DNA of 64,000 nucleotides. Origin: CAJBVG01 sp943372995 (GTDB taxonomy: Bacteria > Bacteroidota > Bacteroidia > Sphingobacteriales > Sphingobacteriaceae). This document shows, one piece after another, positions 18,539-26,205 of this stretch. A model generated the notes under the pieces. That model did no database searches and was not told the DNA's origin. It saw only the letters and a program-made list of their open reading frames with translations. The DNA lies in the NCBI GenBank assembly GCA_943372995.1, contig CALSAQ010000001.1:754563-818562 (forward strand), read 5' to 3'. A program made the translations under genes and the position numbers. How positions within the stretch are numbered: position 1 is the stretch's first letter; the number at the start of each line of letters is the position of its first letter.

Positions 18539-19210
18539 TTATACTTCAGAGGTATTCAGGTGAATTTTTTTAAGTTCGGAAATCATTCCAATAGGATCTT
18601 CGTCGCCAAAGACTGCATTCCCAGCAACCAACACATCTGCTCCAGCTTTAAGCAAGGCAAGGGCATTTTGTTTGCTCACCCCACCATCTACTTCTATAAG
18701 TAAATCCGTTTGCTGAGCTTGAGCCATCGCTCTTAATTTTTTAATTTTATCGTAAGTATTCTCAATAAATTTTTGTCCACCAAAACCCGGATTAACACTC
18801 ATTAAGCATACTAAATCAACATCTTTTATAATATCTTCCAATAAATGAACAGGAGTATGAGGATTTACAGCTACACCAGCTTTCATTCCAAGTTGTTTTA
18901 TTGCAGAAACTGTTCTATGCAGATGAGTACATGCTTCTAAGTGTACAGTAAGAACATCAGCTCCTGCTTTTTTAAACTGCTCTAAATATCTATCAGGGTC
19001 TACAATCATTAAATGAACATCTAATGGCTTCTTTGCATAATGCTTAATAGCTGTAATGACAGGGAAACCGAAAGAAATGTTGGGTACAAATACCCCATCC
19101 ATAATGTCAACATGGAACCAATCGGCATTACTTTCGTTAATCATCTCTACATCAGCCTGTAAATTCGCAAAATCAGCTGATAAAATCGAAGGAGCAATTA
19201 AATGTTTCAT
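18539..19210 (-). CDS. rpe: Ribulose-phosphate 3-epimerase
   Basis: This enzyme interconverts ribulose-5-phosphate and xylulose-5-phosphate in the pentose phosphate pathway. The 223 residues are full length for the TIM-barrel family. Metal and substrate motifs are visible: PSILSADFANL, HVDIMDGVFVPNISFG, DVHLMIVDP, VNPGFGGQKF and EVDGGVS. A -7 promoter motif (19229-19236) lies just upstream on the minus strand. The TonB receptor gene follows after 17 bp. Confidence 0.96.
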   Translation of the reverse strand: MKHLIAPSILSADFANLQADVEMINESNADWFHVDIMDGVFVPNISFGFPVITAIKHYAKKPLDVHLMIVDPDRYLEQFKKAGADVLTVHLEACTHLHRTVSAIKQLGMKAGVAVNPHTPVHLLEDIIKDVDLVCLMSVNPGFGGQKFIENTYDKIKKLRAMAQAQQTDLLIEVDGGVSKQNALALLKAGADVLVAGNAVFGDEDPIGMISELKKIHLNTSEV

Positions 19211-19228
19211 AATATATATATTATTACC

Positions 19229-19236
19229 AAAAGTAC
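19229..19236 (-). promoter_or_regulatory. -7 promoter element upstream of rpe
   Basis: On the minus strand TACTTTTG fits TAnnTTTG and lies about 19 bp before the rpe ATG. Confidence 0.55.
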
Positions 19237-19369
19237 GTTTTATCTATAATTTAACAAGATTAAAAATCTTATTTAGATAGATTACGTATCTAACTTATTA
19301 AGATTTCTCTTATCTTGGTAATTGGAAACCAAAAACTATAAACTCACTACATACAACCGAAATAAAACT

Positions 19370-19924
19370 ATGAAAAAAACGATTTTAAGCATTGCTTTAG
19401 TACTTTCATCCTTAGGATTTGCCTGGTCACAAGAGGTTCAAACCTCTAAATCTGTTGGTATCTCATTTTTCTCGTCAGCTCCTCTTGAGGATATTGAAGC
19501 TAAAACATCAAACGGAACTTCAGTAATTACCACAGCTAAAAACGATTTCTTTTTTTTAGTACCTATTAAGTCTTTTACATTTAAAAGTTCATTAATGCAG
19601 GAGCATTTTAATGAAAATTATATGGAAAGTGATAAATACCCTGATGCTCGTTTCTCAGGAAAAGTAAATGAAGAAATAGATTGGAAAAAAGACGGAACAT
19701 ACAATATTACAGTAACTGGCAAATTAACTGTACATGGAGTGGATAAAAACAGAACAATCCCTGGAACCATTACTATTAAAGGTGGTGTGGTAAGTATTAG
19801 TTCTAAATTTGATATCTCTTGCAAAGAACATGGAATAAAAATCCCTTCAATGATGGCCGAAAAAATTGCAGAGGTAGTAGCAGTAACCGTTAATGGAACT
19901 TATGCTCCATATGTGAAAAAATAA
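19370..19924 (+). CDS. YceI family periplasmic protein
   Basis: This is a 184-residue exported protein. The signal peptide ends about SLGFAWSQ. The mature part is one YceI beta-barrel domain, with SFTFKSSLMQEHFNENYMES, YPDARFSGKV, GKLTVHGVDKNRTIPGTI and SSKFDISCKEHGIKIP. YceI proteins bind amphiphilic molecules such as polyprenyl lipids; the ligand here is unknown. An in-frame ATG at 19322 would put 16 polar residues before the signal peptide, so the ATG at 19370 is used. The hydrolase gene starts 1 bp after its stop, giving a two-gene operon. Confidence 0.92.
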   Translation: MKKTILSIALVLSSLGFAWSQEVQTSKSVGISFFSSAPLEDIEAKTSNGTSVITTAKNDFFFLVPIKSFTFKSSLMQEHFNENYMESDKYPDARFSGKVNEEIDWKKDGTYNITVTGKLTVHGVDKNRTIPGTITIKGGVVSISSKFDISCKEHGIKIPSMMAEKIAEVVAVTVNGTYAPYVKK

Positions 19925-19925
19925 A

Positions 19926-20885
19926 ATGAAGCGTTTAATTTTCTTTTTCACCTTCTCATTTTATTCAATTTCAATATTTGCGAATAGCGATACCACTACT
20001 TACATCAGTGAAATAGCTACATTTAAAGTAGATTCATCAGATTTGTTTGCTCACTATATTAAAGCTGAACCTTGCAAAGGTGAGTCTACTTCTAAAATTG
20101 CACTCATTATTGCTGGCTCTGGACCCACTGATGCCAACGGCAACAATCCTATATTAAAAAGCAATACATATAAATATCTTGCTGAAGAGCTGGGTCGAAA
20201 TGGTATTAGCTCTATTCGTTATGATAAGAGAGGTATTGGGAATAGTATGAAGGGGGCTCCTAAAGAAGCTAACCTTCGTTTTGACATGTATGTAAATGAT
20301 GCAAATACTATTGTAAATGCTCTTAGTGAAATGAAATATAAAGAGATTATTATAATCGGGCATAGCGAAGGTTCACTCATAGGAATGATGGTAGCTGCTA
20401 AAAACAAACACGTAACTAAATACATTTCTATTGCTGGGCCTGGTAGCTCAGCTGATATTATTCTCAAAGAACAATTTAAATCTCAACCCGAAGAAATTGC
20501 AAATCGTGCGAATGCAATGATAGACTCTGTTAAGGCTGGAATTACTATCCCTTTTGTTCCACCTTATTTAAGATCAGCGTTCCGAAAATCTGTTCAACCT
20601 TATATGCATTCGTGGTTTCAATACGATCCCCAAATAGAAATTAAAAAAGTGAATGTTCCCATCCTAATTCTACAAGGAACAAAAGACTTACAAGTGCAAG
20701 TAATAGATGCTCAAAAAATATATTTAGCCAATACAAAAGCTACTTTAAAAATTATTGAGAACATGAACCATGTACTTAGAAATATAGATAGCGATGATCG
20801 TAAGGAGAACCTGAAATCTTATAATAATCCGAGCTTACCCCTTTCTAATAGTTTGCTAAATTATATTGTTAGTTTTTGCAAATAA
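19926..20885 (+). CDS. Secreted alpha/beta hydrolase
   Basis: This is a 319-residue alpha/beta-hydrolase with an N-terminal signal peptide (about 1-19, IFAN). The nucleophile elbow is GHSEGS (Ser 147). The oxyanion-side motif is IAGSGPTDANGNN, the cap-proximal signature is RYDKRGIGNS, and the acid and base are in LQGTKDLQVQ and ENMNHVLR. It therefore looks catalytically complete, probably a periplasmic esterase or peptidase-like enzyme of unknown substrate. It is coupled to the YceI gene (1-bp gap). The downstream spacer holds an octad repeat, two small palindromes and a terminator. Confidence 0.85.
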   Translation: MKRLIFFFTFSFYSISIFANSDTTTYISEIATFKVDSSDLFAHYIKAEPCKGESTSKIALIIAGSGPTDANGNNPILKSNTYKYLAEELGRNGISSIRYDKRGIGNSMKGAPKEANLRFDMYVNDANTIVNALSEMKYKEIIIIGHSEGSLIGMMVAAKNKHVTKYISIAGPGSSADIILKEQFKSQPEEIANRANAMIDSVKAGITIPFVPPYLRSAFRKSVQPYMHSWFQYDPQIEIKKVNVPILILQGTKDLQVQVIDAQKIYLANTKATLKIIENMNHVLRNIDSDDRKENLKSYNNPSLPLSNSLLNYIVSFCK

Positions 20886-20890
20886 TCCTT

Positions 20891-20936
20891 TTTGTGAGTT
20901 GTGAGTTCTCTGTGTCCCTGTGTCTCTGTGTTAAGG
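20891..20936. repeat. Word array: TGTGAGT heptads grading into CTCTGTGT octads
   Basis: Two TGTGAGT-type 7-bp units are followed by three CTCTGTGT-like 8-bp units (20908-20931). This is the only place seen where the two periods adjoin. It sits between convergent genes. Confidence 0.7.
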
Positions 20937-20952
20937 AAAGAATAGTTAGATA

Positions 20953-21004
20953 GATGGACGTGGACGTCCATCTCAGCTTTACATCCATCTCAGCTTGATG
21001 TAAA
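20953..21004. repeat. Two adjacent small inverted repeats
   Basis: GATGGACG (20953-20960) and CGTCCATC (20965-20972) form a perfect 8-bp stem with a TGGA loop. TTTACATC (20978-20985) and GATGTAAA (20997-21004) form a second perfect 8-bp stem. A direct repeat of CCATCTCAGCTT links them. Confidence 0.75.
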
Positions 21005-21005
21005 T

Positions 21006-21037
21006 AAAAAAAGCCGAACACAAGGTTCAGCTTTTTT
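21006..21037. terminator. Bidirectional intrinsic terminator between the hydrolase gene and pnp
   Basis: AAGCCGAAC and GTTCAGCTT form a stem with one mismatch around a short loop. An A-tract lies on the left and a T-tract on the right, so it can end transcripts from both convergent genes. Confidence 0.75.
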
Positions 21038-21058
21038 AGAAAAGTTATAGAGAACTAA

Positions 21059-23212
21059 TTAGCTCGCAGGAGCATCGTTAGTTTTTTCAGGACGAGGGAT
21101 TAATACTTTTCTAGAAAGTTTCATCTTGCCTGTTTTCTTATCGATATCGATTAATTTTACTTTCACTTCTTCACCAACTTCCATCACACCTTCCATTGTT
21201 TCATAACGTTTCCAGTCGATTTCAGAGATGTGTAATAAACCATCTTTACCTGGTAAAATTTCAACAAATGCACCGAAAGGCATTATTGATTTTACTTTAC
21301 CTTCGTATACTTCACCAATTTCAGGAACGGTTGTCATTCCTTTAATTTTAGCAGTTACTTTGTCGATAGCTTCTTTATTATCAGCATAAATTTGAACGAT
21401 ACCTTGGTTATCTTTCTCTTCAATACTAATTGTTGCTCCACTCTCGCGTTGCATTTCTTGAATGATTTTTCCACCAGGTCCGATAATAGCACCGATAAAT
21501 TCTTTAGCTACTCTAATTTCTACAATACGAGGAGCGTGTGGTTTGTAATCTTCACGAGGAGTATTGATTGTAGATAACATCTCATTTAAGATATGTGCTC
21601 TACCTTCTTTAGCTTGTTGCAATGCTTCTGCTAAAGTTTCGTATGAAAGACCATCAATTTTTAAGTCCATCTGACAAGCAGTGATTCCATTTACGGTACC
21701 TGTAACTTTAAAGTCCATATCACCTAAATGATCTTCATCACCTAATATATCAGATAGAATAGCATATTTACCCGATTTAGAATCAGTAATTAATCCCATT
21801 GCAATACCCGATACTGGAGCTTTAATTTTTACACCTGCATCCATTAACGCTAATGTACCCGCACAAACGGTAGCCATAGATGAAGAGCCATTCGACTCTA
21901 AGATATCAGACACAATACGAATTACATAAGGGTTCTCTGCATCGCTAGGAAGCACTTGTTTTAATGAACGCATGGCTAAGTTACCATGACCCACTTCTCT
22001 TCTTCCTGGGCCTCTATTAGGGCGAACTTCGCCAGTTGAGAATCCAGGGAAATTATAATGCAATAAGAATTTGTTGTAACCAAAGAACATTGCACCGTCA
22101 ATCATTTGCTCATCGGTTTTAGCACCTAAAGTAACTGTTGTTAACGATTGAGTTTCTCCACGTGTGAAGATTGCTGAACCGTGTGCCGATGGAAGATATC
22201 CAATTTCCGACCAAATCGGGCGGATTTGTTTGGTATGACGACCATCTAAACGAATACCTTCATTTAAAATTAAAGCACGTACGGCTTCTTTTTCTAAATC
22301 GTGGTAGTATTTTTTCATTAACCAGCTAAATGCAGTTTCTGTCATTTCTTCTGCAACGGTTGCTTCGAACTCATCGCGAATAGCTCTGAAAGCCAATGCG
22401 CGTTCGTCTTTTCCTAATGCTGATTTCGCAACATTGTATATACGATCATAAGCAAATGCACGAATTTTATCCATCAACTCCGGACGAGCTTCTGGTTCGT
22501 GTTGGTATGTACGTTTTTCTTTAGCACCTACTTTAGCTAAGAAATCTGTTTGTGCTTGTACTTGTAATTTTATAGCCTCGTGAGCAATACGAATCGCTTC
22601 AGCCATTTCAGCCTCAGATACTTCTTTCATTTCACCTTCCACCATACAAATATCTTTCGCCGAACCCGCCACAATCATATCGATATCGGCACGCTCAATT
22701 TCTGAAATCGTTGGGTTAATTTGAAACTGTCCGTCAATTCTTGCTACACGAACTTCTGAGATAGGTCCATTAAATGGAATATCAGAGATTGTTAAGGCTG
22801 CAGATGCTGCTAATGCCGCTAATGAATCGGGCATAATGTTTTTATCCGCAGAAATTAATGATACCATTACTTGCGTATCTGCATGATAATCTTCTGGGAA
22901 CATCGGACGTAAAGCACGGTCGATTAAACGAGAGATTAAAATCTCATAATCAGACAACCTAGATTCACGTTTTAAAAAGCCACCAGGTATACGACCTGTA
23001 GAAGCATATTTTTCTTGATAATCAACGGATAAGGGTAAGAAGTCCGTTCCTTCTTTTGCATCTTTTGACGATACTACTGTTGCTAACAACATTGTATCCC
23101 CCATTTTTACCACTACAGATCCATCAGCTTGCTTAGCTAATTTCCCTGTTTCGATGGAAATCTTTTTTCCATCACCCATTACAAACTCATGGGTAATTCC
23201 AATTTTCGACAT
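21059..23212 (-). CDS. pnp: Polyribonucleotide nucleotidyltransferase (PNPase)
   Basis: This is a phosphorolytic 3'-5' exoribonuclease of the RNA degradation machinery. The 717 residues carry two RNase PH-like domains (the second with GPGRREVGHGNLA), a KH domain (GAIIGPGGKIIQEMQRESG) and a C-terminal S1 domain (GKVKSIMPFGAFVEILPGKD). Length and domain order are standard. It lies downstream of rpsO, as in many bacteria, but a terminator and its own -7 promoter motif lie between them. Confidence 0.97.
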   Translation of the reverse strand: MSKIGITHEFVMGDGKKISIETGKLAKQADGSVVVKMGDTMLLATVVSSKDAKEGTDFLPLSVDYQEKYASTGRIPGGFLKRESRLSDYEILISRLIDRALRPMFPEDYHADTQVMVSLISADKNIMPDSLAALAASAALTISDIPFNGPISEVRVARIDGQFQINPTISEIERADIDMIVAGSAKDICMVEGEMKEVSEAEMAEAIRIAHEAIKLQVQAQTDFLAKVGAKEKRTYQHEPEARPELMDKIRAFAYDRIYNVAKSALGKDERALAFRAIRDEFEATVAEEMTETAFSWLMKKYYHDLEKEAVRALILNEGIRLDGRHTKQIRPIWSEIGYLPSAHGSAIFTRGETQSLTTVTLGAKTDEQMIDGAMFFGYNKFLLHYNFPGFSTGEVRPNRGPGRREVGHGNLAMRSLKQVLPSDAENPYVIRIVSDILESNGSSSMATVCAGTLALMDAGVKIKAPVSGIAMGLITDSKSGKYAILSDILGDEDHLGDMDFKVTGTVNGITACQMDLKIDGLSYETLAEALQQAKEGRAHILNEMLSTINTPREDYKPHAPRIVEIRVAKEFIGAIIGPGGKIIQEMQRESGATISIEEKDNQGIVQIYADNKEAIDKVTAKIKGMTTVPEIGEVYEGKVKSIMPFGAFVEILPGKDGLLHISEIDWKRYETMEGVMEVGEEVKVKLIDIDKKTGKMKLSRKVLIPRPEKTNDAPAS

Positions 23213-23236
23213 ATTATTTTTCTGTTATAATCGGGG

Positions 23237-23244
23237 CAAAGGTA
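23237..23244 (-). promoter_or_regulatory. -7 promoter element of pnp
   Basis: TACCTTTG on the minus strand fits TAnnTTTG, about 25 bp before the pnp ATG and downstream of the rpsO terminator. Confidence 0.6.
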
Positions 23245-23283
23245 CTGATTTTTATTAATTATTGATTTATACCCCTATAAATC

Positions 23284-23320
23284 AAAAAAGCCGTTCCGAA
23301 ATGAATCGGAGACGGCTCTT
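23284..23320 (-). terminator. Intrinsic terminator after rpsO
   Basis: On the minus strand, AGCCGT...TCCGA-type arms pair with TCGGA...ACGGCT (10 bp with a bulge) and are followed by six T residues. It separates rpsO from pnp. Confidence 0.8.
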
Positions 23321-23341
23321 AAAACATAAAACATGAAAAAA

Positions 23342-23611
23342 TTATTTACGAAGATCTAACTTCTTCACAATAGCACGGTAGCGCTCAATGTCTTTATTCA
23401 TTAAATAATTTAATTGTGCACGACGCTTACCTACTAATTTGGTTAGTGCTAATTGCGTAGAAAAATCTTTTCTATTTTTCTTTAAATGTTCTGTCAAATG
23501 TGCGATTCTGTATGAGAATAACGCGATTTGACCTTCAGCTGTACCAGTATCGGCTTCGCTTTTTCCATGAGATTTGAAAATCTCTTTTTTCTTTTCTGTA
23601 CTTAAATACAT
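23342..23611 (-). CDS. rpsO: 30S ribosomal protein S15
   Basis: This is a small-subunit ribosomal protein that binds 16S rRNA early in assembly. The 89 residues are full length and carry the family motifs: GTAEGQIALFSYRIAHLTEHLK and LVGKRRAQLNYL. It is expressed from a -7 motif at 23664-23671 with a leader of roughly 45 nt. I did not find a clear autoregulatory pseudoknot by eye. It is followed by a terminator, then pnp. Confidence 0.97.
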   Translation of the reverse strand: MYLSTEKKKEIFKSHGKSEADTGTAEGQIALFSYRIAHLTEHLKKNRKDFSTQLALTKLVGKRRAQLNYLMNKDIERYRAIVKKLDLRK

Positions 23612-23663
23612 TCTTGAATGATACTAAAGTGTTAAATAATCGATTAATTAAAATATTGGACAA

Positions 23664-23671
23664 CAAAAATA
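23664..23671 (-). promoter_or_regulatory. -7 promoter element of rpsO
   Basis: TATTTTTG on the minus strand fits TAnnTTTG, about 53 bp before the rpsO ATG. Confidence 0.6.
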
Positions 23672-23763
23672 CAGCAATCTTCGGAATTTTGAAAGGAAAG
23701 CCTCAGAATTATTTTAAAACTGCGTTTGGAGGCCAAAAATGGCGGTTTTGCACCGGATAATTT

Positions 23764-23893
23764 CAAATTGTAAATTTTAAATTGTAAATGAATTTTTTTG
23801 TTTATTATTTATAACAATTAGAATAATAGTTCAAAAAAGCCTTAATTTGTATTAATAACAATATTTACAATTTGTAATTTACAATTTACAATT
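23764..23893. repeat. Inverted heptad arrays upstream of the thioesterase gene
   Basis: AAATTGT-like 7-bp units at 23764-23790 are mirrored by their complements (TTTACAA, TTTGTAA) at 23864-23892. The second array runs straight into the ATG at 23894. The two arms could pair across about 70 bp. Confidence 0.8.
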
Positions 23894-24304
23894 ATGACCT
23901 ACAGCCGCTTCGAAACCGAAATGCAAGTTCGCCCCGATGATATCGATATGAACCAACATGTGCATAATTCGAGGTATTTCGACTATGTTTTGGCGGCTCG
24001 TTACGACCAAATGGAAAAGCACTATGGTTTCCCGATGGAAAAATTCTTAGCCAATAACTTCGCGTGGGTCATTAGCAAAGCGATAGTTGAATACAAACGT
24101 CCATTAGGGCTAGGCGACCATTTTATTGTGAATACAGGGATAAAAGAAATGCTACCCAAAGGGTGTATCGTGAGTTTTCATATCAATAACAAGAAAACTG
24201 GTAAACTGTGCTGTGATGGTGAGTTTTACTATACCATGATCAACATAGAAACTGGTCGCAGTGAACCTATACCCGACTGGATTAGAGAGCACTACTCTAT
24301 TTAA
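23894..24304 (+). CDS. Acyl-CoA/acyl-ACP thioesterase, hotdog fold
   Basis: This is a 136-residue single hotdog-domain protein of the 4HBT-like superfamily. The active-site helix region DIDMNQHVHNSRYFDYVLA (about 17-35) matches the D-x-N-x-H-x-NxxY pattern of bacterial acyl thioesterases. It should hydrolyse an acyl-CoA or acyl-ACP; chain preference is unknown. The start follows a 7-bp word array without any spacer. The 3' end overlaps the convergent ddl gene by 8 bp. Confidence 0.88.
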   Translation: MTYSRFETEMQVRPDDIDMNQHVHNSRYFDYVLAARYDQMEKHYGFPMEKFLANNFAWVISKAIVEYKRPLGLGDHFIVNTGIKEMLPKGCIVSFHINNKKTGKLCCDGEFYYTMINIETGRSEPIPDWIREHYSI

Positions 24305-25283
24305 GTACCACCTCTAACAAGCTTCCGTAAAAATCAGTCATGTTCATTCCCGCGGCCCTCACTTGTTGTGGAATAATGCTGTTTTGCGACTGTCCTGGTA
24401 CTGTATTAACCTCTAGAACGTACATATTGTTGGTATCATGCTCTAAGATATAATCAATACGTACTACACCTTTACAATTTAGTCTATTGTAAATATGAAT
24501 CATTGCCCTCTCCACTCTATTTTTCTCTTCTTCATTCATACGACCTGGGGTTATTTCATTGGTAATACCGGTAGTATATTTTGCTTCGTAATCGAAAAAC
24601 TCTTTAGTAGTAACAATTTCGGTTGCCGGTAGCACATTAATTTTAGATACCGTTTTATACAAACCAATGGTAAACTCTCTCCCTCCAATAAACTCCTCAA
24701 CAATAACCTGATTGTCTTCCTTAAATGCTTTATCGAGAGCTGCTTTAAGTTCTGTAGCCTCTTTTACTTTACTCATCCCAATGCTACTTCCACCACTATT
24801 CGGTTTTACAAAGAGAGGAAGTTTTAATTTTTGAAGAATTTGATCTGGAGAATTCTGTTGTTCTACAAAGAGTTGTAAAGATTTAGCGGTATATACCTCA
24901 TCAATATCCTCAATAATACTTTTGGTATAAGCTTTATTCATTGTGATAGCAGAGGTTGCTGCATCACATGTGGTATAAGGCATGCCTATCATGTCAAAAT
25001 AACCCTGAAGCTTTCCATCTTCACCTGGAGTTCCGTGAATGATAATAAAAGCAGCATCAAAATTGATTTTTGTACCATCAACTTGAATAGAAAAATCATT
25101 TCTATCAATGGAATGAGTTCCTCCGTTATCATCTATGTATCTCCACGATTCATTGTCGATAACCAAATTATATACCTCGTATTTCTCTTTATCAAGATGT
25201 TGATATACTGTTTTTGCACTATTCATCGACACCACAGATTCTCCGGTATATCCACCTGCTACTAAGGCTATTTTCTTTTTCAT
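24297..25283 (-). CDS. ddl: D-alanine--D-alanine ligase
   Basis: This is an ATP-grasp ligase that makes the D-Ala-D-Ala dipeptide for peptidoglycan. The 328 residues show the N-terminal AGGYTGESVVSMNSA, the ATP-grasp LPLFVKPNSGGSSIGMSKV, the omega-loop region GREFTIGLY and the C-terminal YVLEVNTVPGQSQNSIIPQQ. A longer frame starting at 25346 adds 21 hydrophobic residues not seen in the family, so MKKKIALVAGG at 25283 is chosen. It is divergent from the PASTA gene and overlaps the convergent thioesterase gene by 8 bp. Confidence 0.95.
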   Translation of the reverse strand: MKKKIALVAGGYTGESVVSMNSAKTVYQHLDKEKYEVYNLVIDNESWRYIDDNGGTHSIDRNDFSIQVDGTKINFDAAFIIIHGTPGEDGKLQGYFDMIGMPYTTCDAATSAITMNKAYTKSIIEDIDEVYTAKSLQLFVEQQNSPDQILQKLKLPLFVKPNSGGSSIGMSKVKEATELKAALDKAFKEDNQVIVEEFIGGREFTIGLYKTVSKINVLPATEIVTTKEFFDYEAKYTTGITNEITPGRMNEEEKNRVERAMIHIYNRLNCKGVVRIDYILEHDTNNMYVLEVNTVPGQSQNSIIPQQVRAAGMNMTDFYGSLLEVVLK

Positions 25284-25375
25284 AATAATAAATACAAGGT
25301 TTGCGTTTTGCTCAATAAAAAAACGAAAAAAATGCGATTCAATCAATATTTCTTTTATAATGACTATAATTCACT

Positions 25376-25383
25376 TATGTTTG
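25376..25383 (+). promoter_or_regulatory. -7 promoter element upstream of the PASTA gene
   Basis: TATGTTTG fits TAnnTTTG and lies 10 bp before the ATG at 25394, implying a very short leader. Confidence 0.55.
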
Positions 25384-25393
25384 AAAAAGAATT

Positions 25394-26164
25394 ATGAGAA
25401 ACTTTATTGAATTTCTTAAATGCAAACCATTCCGGGTTCATTTTGCAATTGCTTTTGTCTCTATTGCTCTGCTTTTATATCTTATTCTGAAATGGCTTAA
25501 TGTGTACACTAAACATGGAGAAACCATTAGTGTGCCCGACTTAAAAGGATTAGAGATTGTAGAAGCAATGGATTTATTAGACGATCAAGGTTTCAAATAT
25601 GTAATCGACTCTATTTATACCGACCAAGCCGAACCAAATACGGTTTATGAACAAGAACCAGAAGCCAACGCTTTGGTAAAAGAAAACAGAACCATATACC
25701 TAACCATCGTTTCTGGAAGTGCCCCAACAGTAAAACTCCCCGATTTAATAGATGTTTCTCTTCGTGAGGCTCAAGCTATTCTCGAAAGTTATGGCATAAA
25801 AGTTGGTAAATTAATTTACAAACCTGACCTTGCACAAAATGCAGTTTTAGGAATTCAATACAAAGGAAGAGATGTTCAAAAAGGATATGTAATCTCTAAA
25901 GGTGATGTAGTCGACCTAATTTTAGGAGATGGATATGGAAATTTAAAAGTGGCCATTCCTAATTTAGTTGGTTTAAGCTATGATGAAGCTCTTTTTGTAT
26001 TACAAGGTTCCAAATTAATATTAGGCGCTGTAATTTTTGACGGAATGAGCAACGATACATTAAATTCAATAGTTTACAAGCAATCTCCAGAGCCTAGCAC
26101 CGACACTAGCGCAAATAAAATCTCACAAGGAGAAACTATCGACATTTATTTAAAAGAAAAATAA
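25394..26164 (+). CDS. Membrane-anchored PASTA domain protein
   Basis: This is a 256-residue protein. A single N-terminal transmembrane helix (about 15-36) is followed by three PASTA domains: about 44-108 (VPDLKGLEIVEAMDLLDDQGF), 112-180 (LPDLIDVSLREAQAILESYG) and 185-255 (IPNLVGLSYDEALFVLQGSK). PASTA domains in other proteins bind peptidoglycan or muropeptides, so a periplasmic wall-sensing or anchoring role is likely. There is no kinase or PBP domain. Divergent ddl supports a cell-wall context. Confidence 0.9.
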   Translation: MRNFIEFLKCKPFRVHFAIAFVSIALLLYLILKWLNVYTKHGETISVPDLKGLEIVEAMDLLDDQGFKYVIDSIYTDQAEPNTVYEQEPEANALVKENRTIYLTIVSGSAPTVKLPDLIDVSLREAQAILESYGIKVGKLIYKPDLAQNAVLGIQYKGRDVQKGYVISKGDVVDLILGDGYGNLKVAIPNLVGLSYDEALFVLQGSKLILGAVIFDGMSNDTLNSIVYKQSPEPSTDTSANKISQGETIDIYLKEK

Positions 26165-26205
26165 ATGTAATTAAAATGACTCCAATACGTTATGATGATT
26201 TAAAC

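Noticed and set aside
20953..21004. Small palindromes as a possible phage attachment site or transposon end
   Set aside because: No integrase, transposase or target duplication is nearby; they are reported only as inverted repeats.
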